The notes beneath the pieces were generated by a model that ran no database searches, was not told where the DNA came from, and saw nothing but the letters and a program-made list of their open reading frames with translations. A stretch of DNA of 64,000 nucleotides. Origin: Whalleya microplaca. Taxonomy: Eukaryota; Ascomycota; Sordariomycetes; Xylariales; Xylariaceae. Below, piece by piece: positions 27,830 to 41,064 of this stretch. The stretch covers positions 124,001-188,000 of the forward strand of contig MU385769.1 of assembly GCA_022497155.1 (NCBI GenBank), written 5' to 3'. The position numbers were made by a program, and so were the translations under genes. Within the stretch, counting starts at the first letter, position 1, and every line of letters starts with the position of its first letter.

Positions 27830-28760
27830 CTAATTAATTATTTCGGCTAAAAAAATATAAATTATTTTATAAGGCTTTCGACTTATTTTATTTACTTTAT
27901 CAAATAGGTATTAAAATAATGCTTTATTAAACCCCGTATAATATTTAATTAAATTATTTTATAAGACTTTAAATCTTTTCGCCGCATTCTTAGAAATCCT
28001 TTTTTTTAATATTCCGAAATTAAAGCTAAAGCTAGTTAATTAGGTATAATATTTTCTAATATATTAACTTAGGTTTATTCCGGCGTCTCTAAAACCGTTA
28101 AAAGTAAAAAATTTAGCTTTAATAACACTTTATTAATTATCCTTTTTACAAATATATTGCCGTTTATATTCTTATGTTTTTTTAATATTAAAATATCAAT
28201 TTTATTCTTACCTTTATATTAAAATAGTTTAATTACTATTTTATATATAGAATTCCCGCTTCTATTAATAATTAATTCTTTCCAGAAATAATTTTATAAG
28301 TTTATAAATTTATAAAAAGTGTTATTTTTTAAGCTTTTTATTTTAATACTATTAACTTTTAAATCCGTAACTAATATCGTTTCCGGGTTGCGATTTTATA
28401 AATCAGCCGTTAATCGAATAAAATTATAGTTTTATTTAAACTTTATATCTTTTTCGATTTTATTATATTTATAAAAATAGTAATAAACTAATTTCCGAAT
28501 TTAAATACCGCATATTTTTATTTTATATAAAAATTATAAATAGGTTTAAATAATATTTTCTTTATTTATTTTACCTTTAGTAATTATATACCTAAAAAAT
28601 AAAATATTCCTAATTTCGGGAGCAGCTTAAAAACCTCCGATAAAATATCCCCTAAATTAATTATTATATTATATTATATCGTTGCGGCTTAACGACACTA
28701 TTAGGGAGCAGGTAGTAAAAAAATAGCTTAATTTTCCGTAAAAGAAATAAATATTTCGAT
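27830..28760 (-). pseudogene. Decayed upstream ORF of Gypsy element (gag/protease region)
   Basis: A minus-strand frame is nearly continuous from about 28410 to 27833 and is interrupted only by TAA/TAG. It includes NRNPETILVTDLKVNSIKIK and, further on, FLLLTVLETPE and KYYTGFNKALF. It lies upstream of RT on the same strand, so it should belong to the gag or gag-protease part. I cannot identify a zinc knuckle or protease active site with confidence. The 2 kb between this frame and the 5' LTR (28760-30800) is too degraded to annotate. Confidence 0.5.
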
Positions 28761-30802
28761 TATACCCTTAAAATAATGTCGGTTATAATATATATCGGCT
28801 ATTCTAATTTTATCGGCTATTATACCCTTTATATCTTCCTTTTTTATTTAAAAGCCTGGCGCGATAAATATTAAAAAATATATTTCTTATTTTACGTCTT
28901 TAAATATTCTATTAGGCAAAAGTTTCTTTTTATAAGACGTAATATTTTAATTTCGGTAGCATTAATCGAAATCTTTTTATAAATATAATAAAATTTTCGT
29001 TAGTTTTAAGTTATATAATAAATATTTATTTTATAAACTTAATTAAGTCCTTTATTTTATTTAGCTAGAAAAATAAAATCTCTTTTTTTAGAATAACTTT
29101 AGGCTACTTTAGGCTTACTAGTAATAAACGGAACTAAACCGAACGTTAATAATTAACCAATTTATCCTTATATAGTCGATTGGGCGAAACCCGTTAGATA
29201 TTATAGCTATTATAATTTATTAGGCCGACTATAATATCCGCCTATATATATATAACGTTTTAAGCTTTTTCGTAATCCAGTTCGAAAAACTCGTTATATA
29301 ATTTCGAATAAAATTATATAATCCGCTTAATAACCTTTTAATCGATTTTCTGCTATAAACCATTAATAAAAATAGCGTTTTATCCCTTAATTTTTTCTTA
29401 TTTCCGGACGTTTTTTACCCGAACCGAATAATTTAAAATATAATAATAAATCTCTATTAGTCCGAATAATTTATTACCTCTTTCCAGGTTTTTTAACCGT
29501 TTTATAAAAATTTTTGTCTATTTTAAGTTACTAATTTTAAAATATCGCTTTAAAACTATTTTTACTTCTTTCTAAATAATAATACTTTCTAATAAAGTTT
29601 TAATCTATCGCTTATTAGTCTAATTATTTATTTAATATAACATTTCCCTAATTTTAATATTATTTTTTAAGTTATATTTATCAAATATATATATTATATT
29701 TTCGATTTAATCTATAACATTATTTCTATTAAATAAAAGCTATAAATAGTTTCAAAAATCTAGTAACGTAGCCGTTACTATAAACCTAATTCTTTCGGTT
29801 ATAATAAATCGCTTTTAATCGGAAGTTATATCTTAATTTATAGGCTTTTTATTAACTTATATATCTTTTATTATACTAAAAAATAAAATCTCTTAGCTAA
29901 TTATTTCTAATTAAATATTTTAATTATATAATACCGAGTTTTTTTTATTTTGCTGGTATTTTTAATTAGTAGTAAAGTTAATAGTTTTTTAATTATCGGT
30001 TAATTAAAAAGATCTTTTTTTAGCTATATTTAATATAATTTAAGATATTTTATCGTTTAGCTATCTTAATTCTTTAGTTATATTTGATTTTAAGGGAATA
30101 TAATCTATTTTTTTTAATTATATTAAGTCGTAATTCTATAATATTCTAGATATAAAATTATAACTATCCTTTAGGACGCTAATAATAGTTTTAAAAGTTA
30201 GGAAACTTTTAAAAAAAATCTCGATAATAAATCGCTAACTTAGCTATTATATTACATTAATTAATTAATCGCGTAATAAAATTATCTATAAGCTAGTTAA
30301 AAGCTCGGATATTATTCTCGTCACCCAAATTTTACCTTAATCCACCCTATAGGTCTAAACTATAGCACGTTTTTATATACTATTTGTTATATACTTTATA
30401 ATTTTCTAATTTTTCCTAATTTTTCGTACTACTAATCTTCTCGTATTTAACTTACTTTATTAGAACTTATGCTTTTTTTATATCTTTATATTACTATATT
30501 CTTATATTTCTTATACTTTATATTTTTTATATCTCTATATCTTTATATTACTAGCTTATTAATATATACTATAAGTCTTTTATAAATCTCTCTATTAATC
30601 TATTCATTTTTAGCATTATTTCTTTATTTTAAATAATCGTTTACCGTTAGTTCTTTTTTTTAATTAGTACTTCTTTTTTATAAATTCGGTTAGTTTAATA
30701 GTTTTAGAGGTTTTACTAAAATCCTTCTCTTTTAGTCCTATTTTACTACTACCTCTATTTAAACTATTTTTCTCGATTAATCAAAAAAGCGAAAAAGTTA
30801 AA

Positions 30803-30820
30803 GCCTATTCGGGGGAGCCA
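30803..30820 (-). promoter_or_regulatory. Primer binding site
   Basis: On the minus strand TGGCTCCCCCGAATAGGC begins two bases after the LTR. The leading TGG would pair with a tRNA 3' CCA. Which tRNA is used cannot be decided from the window. Confidence 0.75.
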
Positions 30821-30822
30821 AA

Positions 30823-31050
30823 TATCTTAAAATAAGGTATCAAAGTAAAGGAGGTGCTACTTTATAGCTTTAGCTAATCGGAAATAATCAAAGCGACGAA
30901 ACAAAAAAGTCACTTATAACGGCGATTAATCGAAAGGAAAAATATATCTATTATCGGCGGCAAAGCCGTTTAAGCTATATATATTCTATCTAGGAGTAAA
31001 AGAAAAAAACAAGCGATATATATATGCCACGGCACACTAGCCCCATAACA
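30823..31050 (-). repeat. 5' LTR of the Gypsy element
   Basis: 228 bp, gapless match to 19556-19783, with several dozen differences that are all transitions. It ends (plus strand) in CCCCATAACA, which keeps the canonical CA that has become TA in the other copy. A conserved core spans GCGACGAAACAAAAAAGT to CGGCGGCAAAGCCGTTTAAGC. Confidence 0.92.
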
Positions 31051-34000
31051 ATAATATCCCGAATAAAAACTAGACTTAAAACATAAATAAAAATAAAGGC
31101 TATTATATATAATTATTCGGAAATATTAAGTTTACTATTATAATAGACTTTATAATTCTTAATTAATAAACCTTATATATATACCTTTAATTCGTAAGCT
31201 TTAAGCTTTTTAACTATAAGTGGTTTATTAAATATAACCTCTCCTAACCATAAGTCTAATATAAAAATCCATTTTTAATATAAGCCTATATTAATATTAT
31301 ATCTACCTTTAAGCTATATATAAATTTAAAAAAGGCATTTTTGCCGGTTTATTATTTCCGCAAATAACAGCGAATTTTATACTAGGACAGCTTTATTTAC
31401 TACTATATAAAAAATAAATATAAAAAATATAACTTCCGATATATAAATATACACAAACATTTCTTAAATTAATTCGGGATTTAAGTTTTTTCCGATTAAG
31501 TTCTTACGTAAAAAAACGTAAGTAATATCGTCCGCTATAAAAATAATAAAATATAATAAAATAAAAAAGTCCACCCTTAATTTTAATACTATAGTAGTAA
31601 TTACAGCTAAATATCTACTAGCGGACTAGCCTTAAATACCGAGATTATTTATTTTATTTATCCCTTTTATAACTTATATAACTATTTAAGCTTTTTTTAT
31701 AAATATAAAATAAATATAACCTTCGTTTCTAACATAAATATATATAAAAACCTAAACATAAAGTCCCTATTTATTTAATTACTTAATAGGCTTTTCGCCG
31801 TCTTAAGCAAACCCGACATAGCTATAGCGGCCTCCAGAAATTAGTAATACCCCTTTACGCTATTTATTTTCCGCGAGCAAAAAATATCTTAATATATCCA
31901 TTATACTCTTATAATAAATACTATCGAAATACGGCTAAATTTATAAGAGCTTTTTATAAATAGAAAATTATAAAACCTTTAAAAACGCCGATTATAAACT
32001 TACTTAAACTAATAAGATTTTATAAAGCTAATAGCTAAACCTTAAACTCGATACGCTCTCGCTATTTATTAATTTAGCTAGGGCACAATTAATTAATTAA
32101 CGTATATACCCTTATATTATTAACTATACCTTTACGCCCTAATTTCTCAGCTAATTAACTAAAAACCGATAAGCCTTAGTTTATTTAAAAATATATATAT
32201 ATATTATTTACGTAATAACCTAAATTAATTTTTAACAAAAAAAGCTAGCTCTAATAAAAAAGGCAGTTTTTAAGCCCGAAAAAATTACTATAGCTACTTT
32301 ACTGTATATTTATTTAATATTACCTAATTACCTTCCGCTACTAGCCGAAACTAATAAATTATCCTATCGGTACATTCGAGTTAGCATTAAAGATAGTAGT
32401 TTCCCTAAAAAAGAAATTATAAACGGCCCGGATCTAGCGGGCGGGTTTCTTTAAAACTATATATATAGCTTTCTAGTTTTTTATATTTACTAAAGTTATT
32501 TTAAAAACTAATTAATATAACCTATATTTAAAACGAATTAAAAAAACCCGGCCTTACGTATTATTCCCTTATAGTTACAAAATATCTTTAAATATCTGTT
32601 TTTTTTCTTCTAGTATTTTAAAAACGATATTATTTTAAAATTTAAAAAAATATATTAGCTTAAATAACTAAATCTTACATTAACGCGAATAAAGTTTTAT
32701 AACATTTAGTCGATATTTATTTAAAATATAATTAAGCGTATTTATCTCTTTTTTTAAAGTTGCGAATATTAAAGTAGCTAAAAGTAACCTATCTTATTAA
32801 TTTCGGATAGCTATATTAATAAATTATAACAAAACTTCTAGTAGTAAACAAACTTATTAGATATAATTAAATTATAAGAAAAGGCGTTTATAATATTATT
32901 ATAATATTTAAACGTAATAATTTCGATAAAAATTATTTAAATATAATAATTTAAAATTATCCTAATTATAAAAGTCCTATTTTAATTCCTTTTTAATAAG
33001 ACTATTTCTATCGATATAATTATTTTAAAACTTATTAAAAAATTAGTTAAAAAGGTATAACTATAAAAGCTTAACGAAAATATTTATAAAATATCCTAGA
33101 GCTACATTAGCTTTATTATTATAGCAGATAAATATCCGAGCTAATAAACTAACTATATATTTAAATATTTCTTATATATTTTCGATTCTCTCTTTTTTTA
33201 ATAAAGCTAAAAAGTCCTAAATAAATATACAATATAAAAGACCTATATTTTACTTATTATATAAAGTTAATAATATTAAACTTAAGACTAATCAATCGAT
33301 AGCGATTTCTTTATAAATTTCGCTTCTTACTTAATCGAAACGAATTACTAGAACTAACTTTATAAAATTAAAATTAACTTTTTAACGAAAATGCCTAATT
33401 AGTATTATATCTTCTTTATTTTTCTAGCTTCCTAATATCGGACACTTCCGAAATAAATAAGCCTATTCAATAAAAGTATATATAAATATATAGCTTAAAT
33501 AATATTGATAGAATTTTATTAGCTTATCACTACTTTTATTTAAAATCCCTTTTTTTATATTACGGGTAAATTTAATCCGCTCTTTTAAAAACGCGTTATA
33601 TAATAACGCGTAATCTCCGTTATTTAAAGCCAAACGTTTTATAAATATACCGTATATAAAAAACCAAAATATATTAATTTAATTCTTAATAATATATTTA
33701 TATATATTACTTTTTAAGCGCCTAATAAAATAAATGCCGTTTTTAAGGCAAAACTTAATCCAAGTCGATATAGCGAATAATAGTCAAACTTTATTAGTTA
33801 TAATTAAATATTAGCAATATTAATTAAAAGATATTAATATATTTACTTATAAATTTAAGACGGCATATATTTTCGTTACCGTAAAGAATAAAATATTTAT
33901 AAAAAACTAACAAATAGTTATTTATAATTAACAATAGCTAATGCTTTTTTTAATATAGGATATTATTTTTTAAACAAACAGGAAAGCGGCAATAATTAGT

Positions 34001-36120
34001 AATAATATCTATATAAACTAGCGATATAAAATAATACCTATATTTGGTATAAACATAAATATTTATACTATAAGACTTTATAACAAATATAAAGTGGGCT
34101 AAAAACGAAAAAGATCTTTATTTATAATTATTTATAAATAATTAAAATTTAGTATTTATATAATATAATTATATATTACTTAAATACTCCTTTTACTTAT
34201 ATTATTTTATATTTCGAATTATATTTTATACTATTATTAACTATATATTATAAAACTAAAATTTTTATATATAATAAAAAAAGCTAAGTAAACAGTAATA
34301 AACTTTATTACTATAATTCTAATACCAGTTAATACAGAGATAAATTAACTAATACAATTAACTCTTTTAATAATTAATCTCGTATATAAAACTTATTTTA
34401 GCTAAAAAACAACAGAGTTTTAATATAATTAAAATTATAACAAATTATCGGACATTAGTTAATATAATAACTATCTATAACTATTATAACGTTTATTTAT
34501 CCGACTATTTATATACTAAAATATTTAAGCAAATTCCGCTCTTTAATTATTTATATATTAAGATAGTTTTTATAAATATTATAGCTTAGACTTTTATATC
34601 CGTAAAAAAAGCACTAAAAATCTTTAAAAATATAATAAATATATAATATCTTCCGTTAAATATAGTATTTAATATTTCTAAATATTATTTAATTAGGTAT
34701 TTTTATAATAAAAAACAAAAAATATAAGCTATATACTTAAATAAATATAAATAAATATATATATAGCAGATATTTATAATAGCTAATAAAGGTCTTATTT
34801 AAATAATACAGGTTATATTAATAATATTTAAATATAAAACCTAAATCGACGGCTTAAAGTCTCCAGTAGTCCCGCCTGGTCCGCCCTTTAAACCAGTGTT
34901 ATCGCTTTCTACCGTTCCTTTATTTGTAGATTTGTTTTTTATAAGGTCGAATCTTCTAGTTTTAAAATATATATTAAAACTATTAGCTAATTTAGGTTAA
35001 ATATACTTCTAAAAATAAAAGTAAAGTTATAATAAAATATATACCAGTAGTAATAATTTGCTAAAACTAAATATACTTAGTTTAAACTACCTTTAAAATT
35101 ATCTCTTTTTCGTTTTTAAAAACAAATCGGTCTTTTAAATAAAAATAAAACTTCACTAAAAAAATAGCGAAAAATAAACCAAACTATTAAATATATTAAT
35201 AAATATCGAGTTAATATAGTTTTATAATAAATTAAAATAACGAAAAAATATATATAAATAATAAGTCTTAAATAATAAGAATTTCGGTTTAAATTTCACA
35301 AGCTATTTTATAGTTACTAAAACGAAAAAAGTTTTTATATATTTAATTATATAAATAAGAAAAACGTAAAATAATATTTATATTTTTTAAGCATTATATA
35401 AATTAGTTTTATAAAAAAAGCTATATCGGACTAATATATCGGCTAATAAAGCAAACAATATAATAATATAAACTATAATATAATTTTATTAACTATTAGT
35501 ATCAATAAAATATAATATAATATATTTTAAATATAGTTTTAATTACTATTTATACTATATAAGTCTCTTAAAAATCAAAATAATTACGATATTAAATTCT
35601 TTATTTTATATTTAATATTTTCGAATATAATCTATAGTAATATTTATCTTATAATATTATAATTTCTAATACTAATATAGCAAGCTATTAAGGAAATAAT
35701 CCCGCATATATAATAGCTATAGCTTATATAGCTAACCTATACTTAATATATTAAATCTAAAATATACCTATAACCTATTTTTAAGCTAGCTAAATAAACC
35801 ATCTGTTATAATAGCCTAAAATAATACGTTTTTAGCCGAAATAAAACTAGCGTTATAGCTTTAGCCGTTTCTAATATAAAAAATAACGTAACGCTTAAAA
35901 ATAAATATCCCGTTTTTAATAATAAGACTAAAGCTATTATATAAAATATATTTAATAATCGAATAAATATAACTAAAACTATAAGTAAGCTATCTTAGCT
36001 ATATAATATACTTAAATCGAAATAAGTCGTTTTATATAACTAAATAATTATATATAGCTCGAAAATATAAGCCTATAAACTTTAAAGAAATTACGTACTA
36101 TTATTTTAATATTAATATAA
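31051..36120. other. RIP-degraded stretch with one well-preserved patch
   Basis: Mostly plain AT-rich DNA with no assignable gene. At 34850-34935 there is a patch that keeps CA and TG. On the minus strand it is open and reads KGTVESDNTGLKGGPGGTTG just before a TAG. A GC-rich run at 32425-32450 (CGGCCCGGATCTAGCGGGCGGG) is also conspicuous. No terminal repeats found. Confidence 0.45.
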
Positions 36121-36540
36121 TCGTACTAAATATTTTTAAGAATCTCTATATATTATAAACTAATAGATATAAATAAAAACTTCCGTATATTAAAAAAAAT
36201 AAAAAAATACCGATTTATTTTCGGCATTATAACAATAGCCGGCGGGATCCCCCCTATCGCTTTATATACTATAAAGCTAATATATAAATATATTCTCGCG
36301 TACGGTATATTTAAAAATTAGATTATCGATAAGTCTCTATACCTAAATATAACTAAAATATATACATTAACTTAAATATTCGAAATTTATTACATTAAGT
36401 TACGATTTAAGCTAGTTTTTTGCAAGCGCGTTATATCCGAGATTTTTTTAGCGTTATCAGCTTTAGCTAAACCGCGGGACATTTAAAACAACCGGTCTAC
36501 GGATTTCCAAACTTTATAACTCGTATATTTAAATTATAAA
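36121..36540 (+). pseudogene. Decayed coding-like frame upstream of 54-bp repeats
   Basis: From 36121 a plus frame is open for about 140 codons with six or so TAA/TAG interruptions. Readable parts include FIFGIITIAGGIPPIALYTI (hydrophobic, possible membrane segment) and KRVISEIFLALSALAKPRDI. I do not recognise the family. The frame leads directly into the 54-bp tandem array, which may be its repeat region. Base composition is slightly GC-richer than the flanks. Confidence 0.4.
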
Positions 36541-36812
36541 AATAAACCCCGAACTTAATATATTATATTTAGCTAATATATATCTTTATAAAAATATAAA
36601 TCCCGAGCTTAATATATTATATTTAATTAATATATATTTTAATAAAAATATAAACCCCAAATTTAATATATTATATCTAACTAATATATATTATAATAAA
36701 AATATAAACCCCAAGCTTAATATATTATATTTAACTAATATATATTCCGACCGGAATATAAACCCCGAGCTTAGCATATTATATCTAACTAATATATATT
36801 TTAACAAAATTA
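36541..36812 (+). repeat. 54-bp tandem repeat, five units
   Basis: The block AACCCCGAGCTTAATATATT recurs with exact 54-bp spacing (the base after CCCC is at 36551, 36605, 36659, 36713 and 36767). Because 54 is divisible by three the unit is 18 codons in every frame. One plus frame is completely stop-free across the array, reading NPELNILYL.NIY-type units. Variation between units is mainly transitions. Confidence 0.85.
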
Positions 36813-39800
36813 TTTATATATATAACATATATATATATATAGCTTTTTAGCTAAAGTACCCAGGAATTTATTACTACTATTAATCCGCAGTTATATTATA
36901 TAATAATAAAAAGGTACCCTAATAATATAACGGGTAAAATATTATAATAATCCTCTTTTAAACTACCTAATTAAACTAAATCCCTTTTTTTATATAAACA
37001 AAAAGCCTAGTTATAATATATACTATTAAAAAAGTAATACGTATAAAATAAAACGCTAAATTTAAATATATAATAATAAATAAGTAAAATTAATTTATAT
37101 AATTCGGATTATTTTATATTATTTTAAAATAAAAAGTCTTTTTATAAAAAGCAAACGATAATATAATATAACTATATTCCTTTACCGATATAATTTATTT
37201 AATTTAACCATTTATTATTATAGCCTAACTAAAAGATTTATAATATATCTAAAAAAAAAAAAAAAAAATATACCGTCGACTATTTACTTATAACCTATAT
37301 TTTTATTAATAATTTAAATCTAAATTAATACCTAAAATTTATTTATTAAAAAAACAATGTAACTAATATAATATTAATAAACTCACTATTATTTTAAGGC
37401 GCAATTCTCGCAAAAATTACCGTTCGGTTTAATACCTAAAGCCTTACCTCTCTCGCACCATTTACACATCTCTTTATAAAAAAAAAATAATCTATTAAAT
37501 AAGTTAAAAATAATTCTATAAATAAAAGTACATAAAAATTACTTTCGATCTCTGGTTTTTTTTATTTTATTTCTTAAAATAATTACGCTATAATATCGCT
37601 TTAGCGTTATTATTAAATTATAAATAAAAAAAAGTCGTATAACGTTAAAAATAAAATAGATAAATATTTTTAATTATTAAATTATAATATAATATTATTT
37701 ATTTTTAGGCTTTTTTAAAATATATATATAACTAATATAATTAACGTTATATATAACGCGGGATATATTTATAAATTAACCCCTTGCTAATGCCCCGTAC
37801 CATAACCTATTAAAGCGATTTTTATTAAATTAATTATTAAAATAGCTATATTTATATATTCGACCTTTATTTATAATTATAAAATAATATCGAGCTTTAC
37901 TAACACTCGAGCTTTTAAAATCTCCTAGTTTACTTTATTAAATAATACCGTAAGATTATTTTAAAAATGTAGCTTTTTATATTAAAACATTCCTAAAATT
38001 AAAAAACTTATCGATTTTTTAAACCTTAAAATTAATATAAAATAAAGTTTCGATAAATATTTTAAAAACGTCGTTTATTATTATTAAATAAGTAATACCG
38101 GCTTATATTTATATTTAATACTAATTTTTTAATACTTAAAATAAGTTTTAAAACTTTATACCTAAAACTTACTAGCCTTTACATTTTCATTCGGTACTAA
38201 TTTAATTCGCTATTTCGCGTTTATAAATAATCGAAACGTAAGTTATTATTAAAATTATTTTATAGCTATTTATATCTAATTTATAAATATAGAATTAAAA
38301 TATGCTATAGGTTTTTAAACGGGCAAATTTACAGCCGTAACGTAAGCAAATCGTATATTTTAAATATTATACCCCCAAATTAAGAAATATTTTAATAAAA
38401 TTCGAATTATAATAAAGGGAGGTAATATATAAGTAGCCTTATTTTTAATTTTTTAAATTTTTGCTAACCGTTATTAGCTTAATAACATATCCGAAACTAG
38501 CCTTTATTATTAAAAAAAAATTATTAATAAGCTATATATAAGGAGATATTAAAGCTAATAAATAGCAATACCTTAAATTAAAATATATATAGCTTAACCT
38601 AATATTAAATCCTTAAAAACTAGGTCGCTAATTTCCCACTAACTTATAATATTATCTAATATATTAATACTAAAATGGCACTAGTAAAATAAGAGTTGCT
38701 TTTTTAAAACCTAAATAACGCCGTAATAAATTATAATATATTTTAAAAATATACTCGCTTAAATTTAATACTTAAAACTATAAGCCGAAATTATATAATA
38801 AATCGAAACTATTTAAAGCCGGCATTCTTTTTATAATATCGGTAAATATTAAAAAAAATTATAACAAAACATTCTTTTTATAAATTAAATTAACTTTATT
38901 ATAACCCAATTATATATATATAATAAAATTAATTATCAATTTCCTAAAAATTCTTATCGGTAATATTATTATCCGGCTATTTAATTCATATTTGTTTTAA
39001 AATTATAATACGTTTAATTAATTTAAAGGTTTCGTTATTATAACATATAATTTACTAATAAAGCTACCCGCTTATCTATATCTTTTCTATATATATAAAT
39101 AAACGGTATACCTTTTTATAAATTACCTTATAAATTTTTTAATATTTTTTTCTAATAATTTACGTATTATTTACATTTATATATATAATTTATTTTTACT
39201 ATATTTATATTAATATAAATATTTAAAAGCCCCGCTAAACTTACGAAAGTAAATAAAACACTTGATTAATTTATAAAGGTTTATAAGAATATCTGTTAAA
39301 AAAAAGCTTAATTAAGTAAAGCTATACTTACATAAAGCGCCGTAACATAAAAGGCTCGCTTTAATATTAAAGGAAAAATTATATTTAATATATTAAAAAT
39401 ATCTAAAAATAGTTTTTATTAAATTAGTAAATCTAGCGCTTATAAATCCGCTTAATTGCCCGATAATTATATTTAAGTCATTTTATAATATTATTTATTA
39501 AAAATAAAAATTTCCTATCACTAATTTCTTATTTATAAAAATTTATAATATATAAAAAAATATCCGTATAATTCTTATATATTTATAAACTTTAAATATA
39601 AGTTATATATTTAGGGACTTTAATTTATATTATTTTAAAAAGAATTATTTTAAATAAAAAGCTTTATATTATTATCTTATTTAAATTAATATATTAATAT
39701 AGTTAGAAAAAAATACATAAAATAATAATAAAACTATAAACTAATTATTATAATATTAAAAAAAAAATTTAAAAAAATCTTATACGTTTATTATTATAAC

Positions 39801-40102
39801 AAAGCTAATATGTATAACTAATATAACATTTGTGGCGTATAAAGCGCGCTAGCCCTATAAATGTAGCTAAGCTACCTCACTTTATATAAATAAGATTTTC
39901 TTATAAGCCTCGTTTAGCTTGCTTTTTTTTCCCTTTTTAATAATGCCTTTTCTAACCGTAATCTCCCCGAGGTCTCTAAGAAAGAACGAGCTTTTTAAAA
40001 AATAAAAAAAAGCAAAAAAAAAGAAATGTTAAAAAATATAAAAAAAAATCGAATATAAGACTCGGAAAAAAAAAAAAAAAGAAACTCGCCGCCGCCGTAA
40101 AA
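36813..40102. other. RIP-degraded stretch; A-rich leader before the 40.1-kb ORF
   Basis: No gene is assignable in 36813-39830. A run of 17-18 A lies near 37252. From 39835 to 40102 composition changes: pyrimidine runs (TTTTTTTTCCC near 39925) and three A-rich tracts, then GCCGCCGCC immediately before an ATG. This resembles a fungal promoter/5' leader but no defined element can be named. Confidence 0.4.
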
Positions 40103-40342
40103 ATGCCAACTATACTTTATTCGCTTAAGCCAAATAAACGCGCGCTATTCGAAAATTTATCGCCTGCTTTTCCGTCCCACTCTAATTCTAATATAAAGCC
40201 TATAAGCTTTATTAAACCTAATAGCGGTATTTCTAACGCGTCCGATAATAATAATAACAATAATATATTTATTATTTTCGGTAACTTTATTTCCCTTATT
40301 TATACCTTCTTTATCCCGTATATCTCTTACTCGCGTATTTAA
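40103..40342 (+). CDS. Short hypothetical ORF, possible gene remnant
   Basis: An uninterrupted 79-codon frame opens at ATG 40103 after GCCGCCGCCGTAAAA. It contains a low-complexity Asn run (NNNNN near residue 51, probably from GAT/GAC codons altered to AAT/AAC) and ends in a hydrophobic segment of about 20 residues (IFIIFGNFISLIYTFFIPYI) that could be one membrane span. The N-terminal part is polar with Ser/Pro. It is unusual in this window for having no internal stop over 240 bp and a GC-rich start context. It may be the 5' exon of a larger decayed gene or a chance survivor. No family recognised. Confidence 0.35.
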   Translation: MPTILYSLKPNKRALFENLSPAFPSHSNSNIKPISFIKPNSGISNASDNNNNNNIFIIFGNFISLIYTFFIPYISYSRI

Positions 40343-40419
40343 TTTAACTTTTTATACTCCTAATACCCTTAACGCTAATATAATTCCGATATTTATATAA
40401 AAAAGATTTATAAATTTTT

Positions 40420-40480
40420 ATATATATAATTATATATATAAATTAATTATTTTTAATTTAATTATATATATAATTATATA
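40420..40480. repeat. AT-only inverted repeat (hairpin)
   Basis: TATATATAATTATATATATAAATTAATTA at 40420-40448 is followed after a short ATTTTT spacer by its near reverse complement. It lies about 80 bp beyond the stop of the 40.1-kb ORF. Possible cruciform; chance is likely in such AT-rich DNA. Confidence 0.4.
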
Positions 40481-41064
40481 CTTACTTATTTGGAACTAAT
40501 TAGTCTTAATTATATTACTCGATTATAAATCGTTTATTTTAATTTATTTTATAAACAGGTAGTATAATAAAAATATAATATTTTAAAGTTATAGGAAATT
40601 ACTTAAATAAAATAAGCAGGTATTAATATTTCCCCGGGTAAATATATACCCGGAAAAATAGCTTATTAATATTTTAAACCTTTTAATTTTATAAAAAAAA
40701 TGCCTTAAGTTATAAATATATTTAATATTATATACCTAACGTTTTTATTACGCTAGAATATTTTTATTTATTTTACCGTACTTTTGCGGAAGCCTGATTT
40801 TAATTTTATAAAATATATCTATAAAAAGCTAAAATAATTAGTCGATATTTTAGTCTATAAATATAAGATATAATATTAAATAAAATACTAAAATAGCTAT
40901 ATATTATTATTAAATCTCTTTTAAAAATTATTATTTATCGTAAATATATTACTCGAACTAAAATAAATAATATATCGATATATACTTTTTTTATAATCTT
41001 ATTTATTTTATTTATTTTTTCGATTTAAAAGCACTTTCGGCTATTTTTGTTAAAATTTCGACCG

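Larger units (their letters stand above)
19556..31050 (-). mobile_element. Ty3/Gypsy LTR retrotransposon, 11.5 kb, RIP-inactivated
   Basis: Two equal 228-bp LTRs flank 11 kb of internal DNA. Orientation is minus: read on that strand the LTR starts TGTTATGGGG and ends AAGACA, a TGGCTCCCCCGAATAGG primer binding site lies two bases inside the 5' LTR, and AGAAAGGA precedes the 3' LTR. Coding remnants on the minus strand follow the Gypsy order of an upstream frame, reverse transcriptase, RNase H and integrase. A long additional coding region lies after integrase, which explains the large size. Flanks share ATAA on both sides (19552-19555 and 31051-31054), a possible short target duplication. Stops fill every frame, so the element is not autonomous now. 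Confidence 0.92.

Noticed and set aside
19556..31050. Plus-strand orientation of the large element, using GGGGGAG near 30811 as polypurine tract
   Set aside because: On the minus strand the same bases give a TGG-starting primer binding site two bases from the LTR, and RT, RNase H and integrase motifs are all on the minus strand in correct order.
40420..40480. Hairpin as a transcription terminator
   Set aside because: AT-only inverted repeats are expected by chance here, and eukaryotic genes do not use such terminators.
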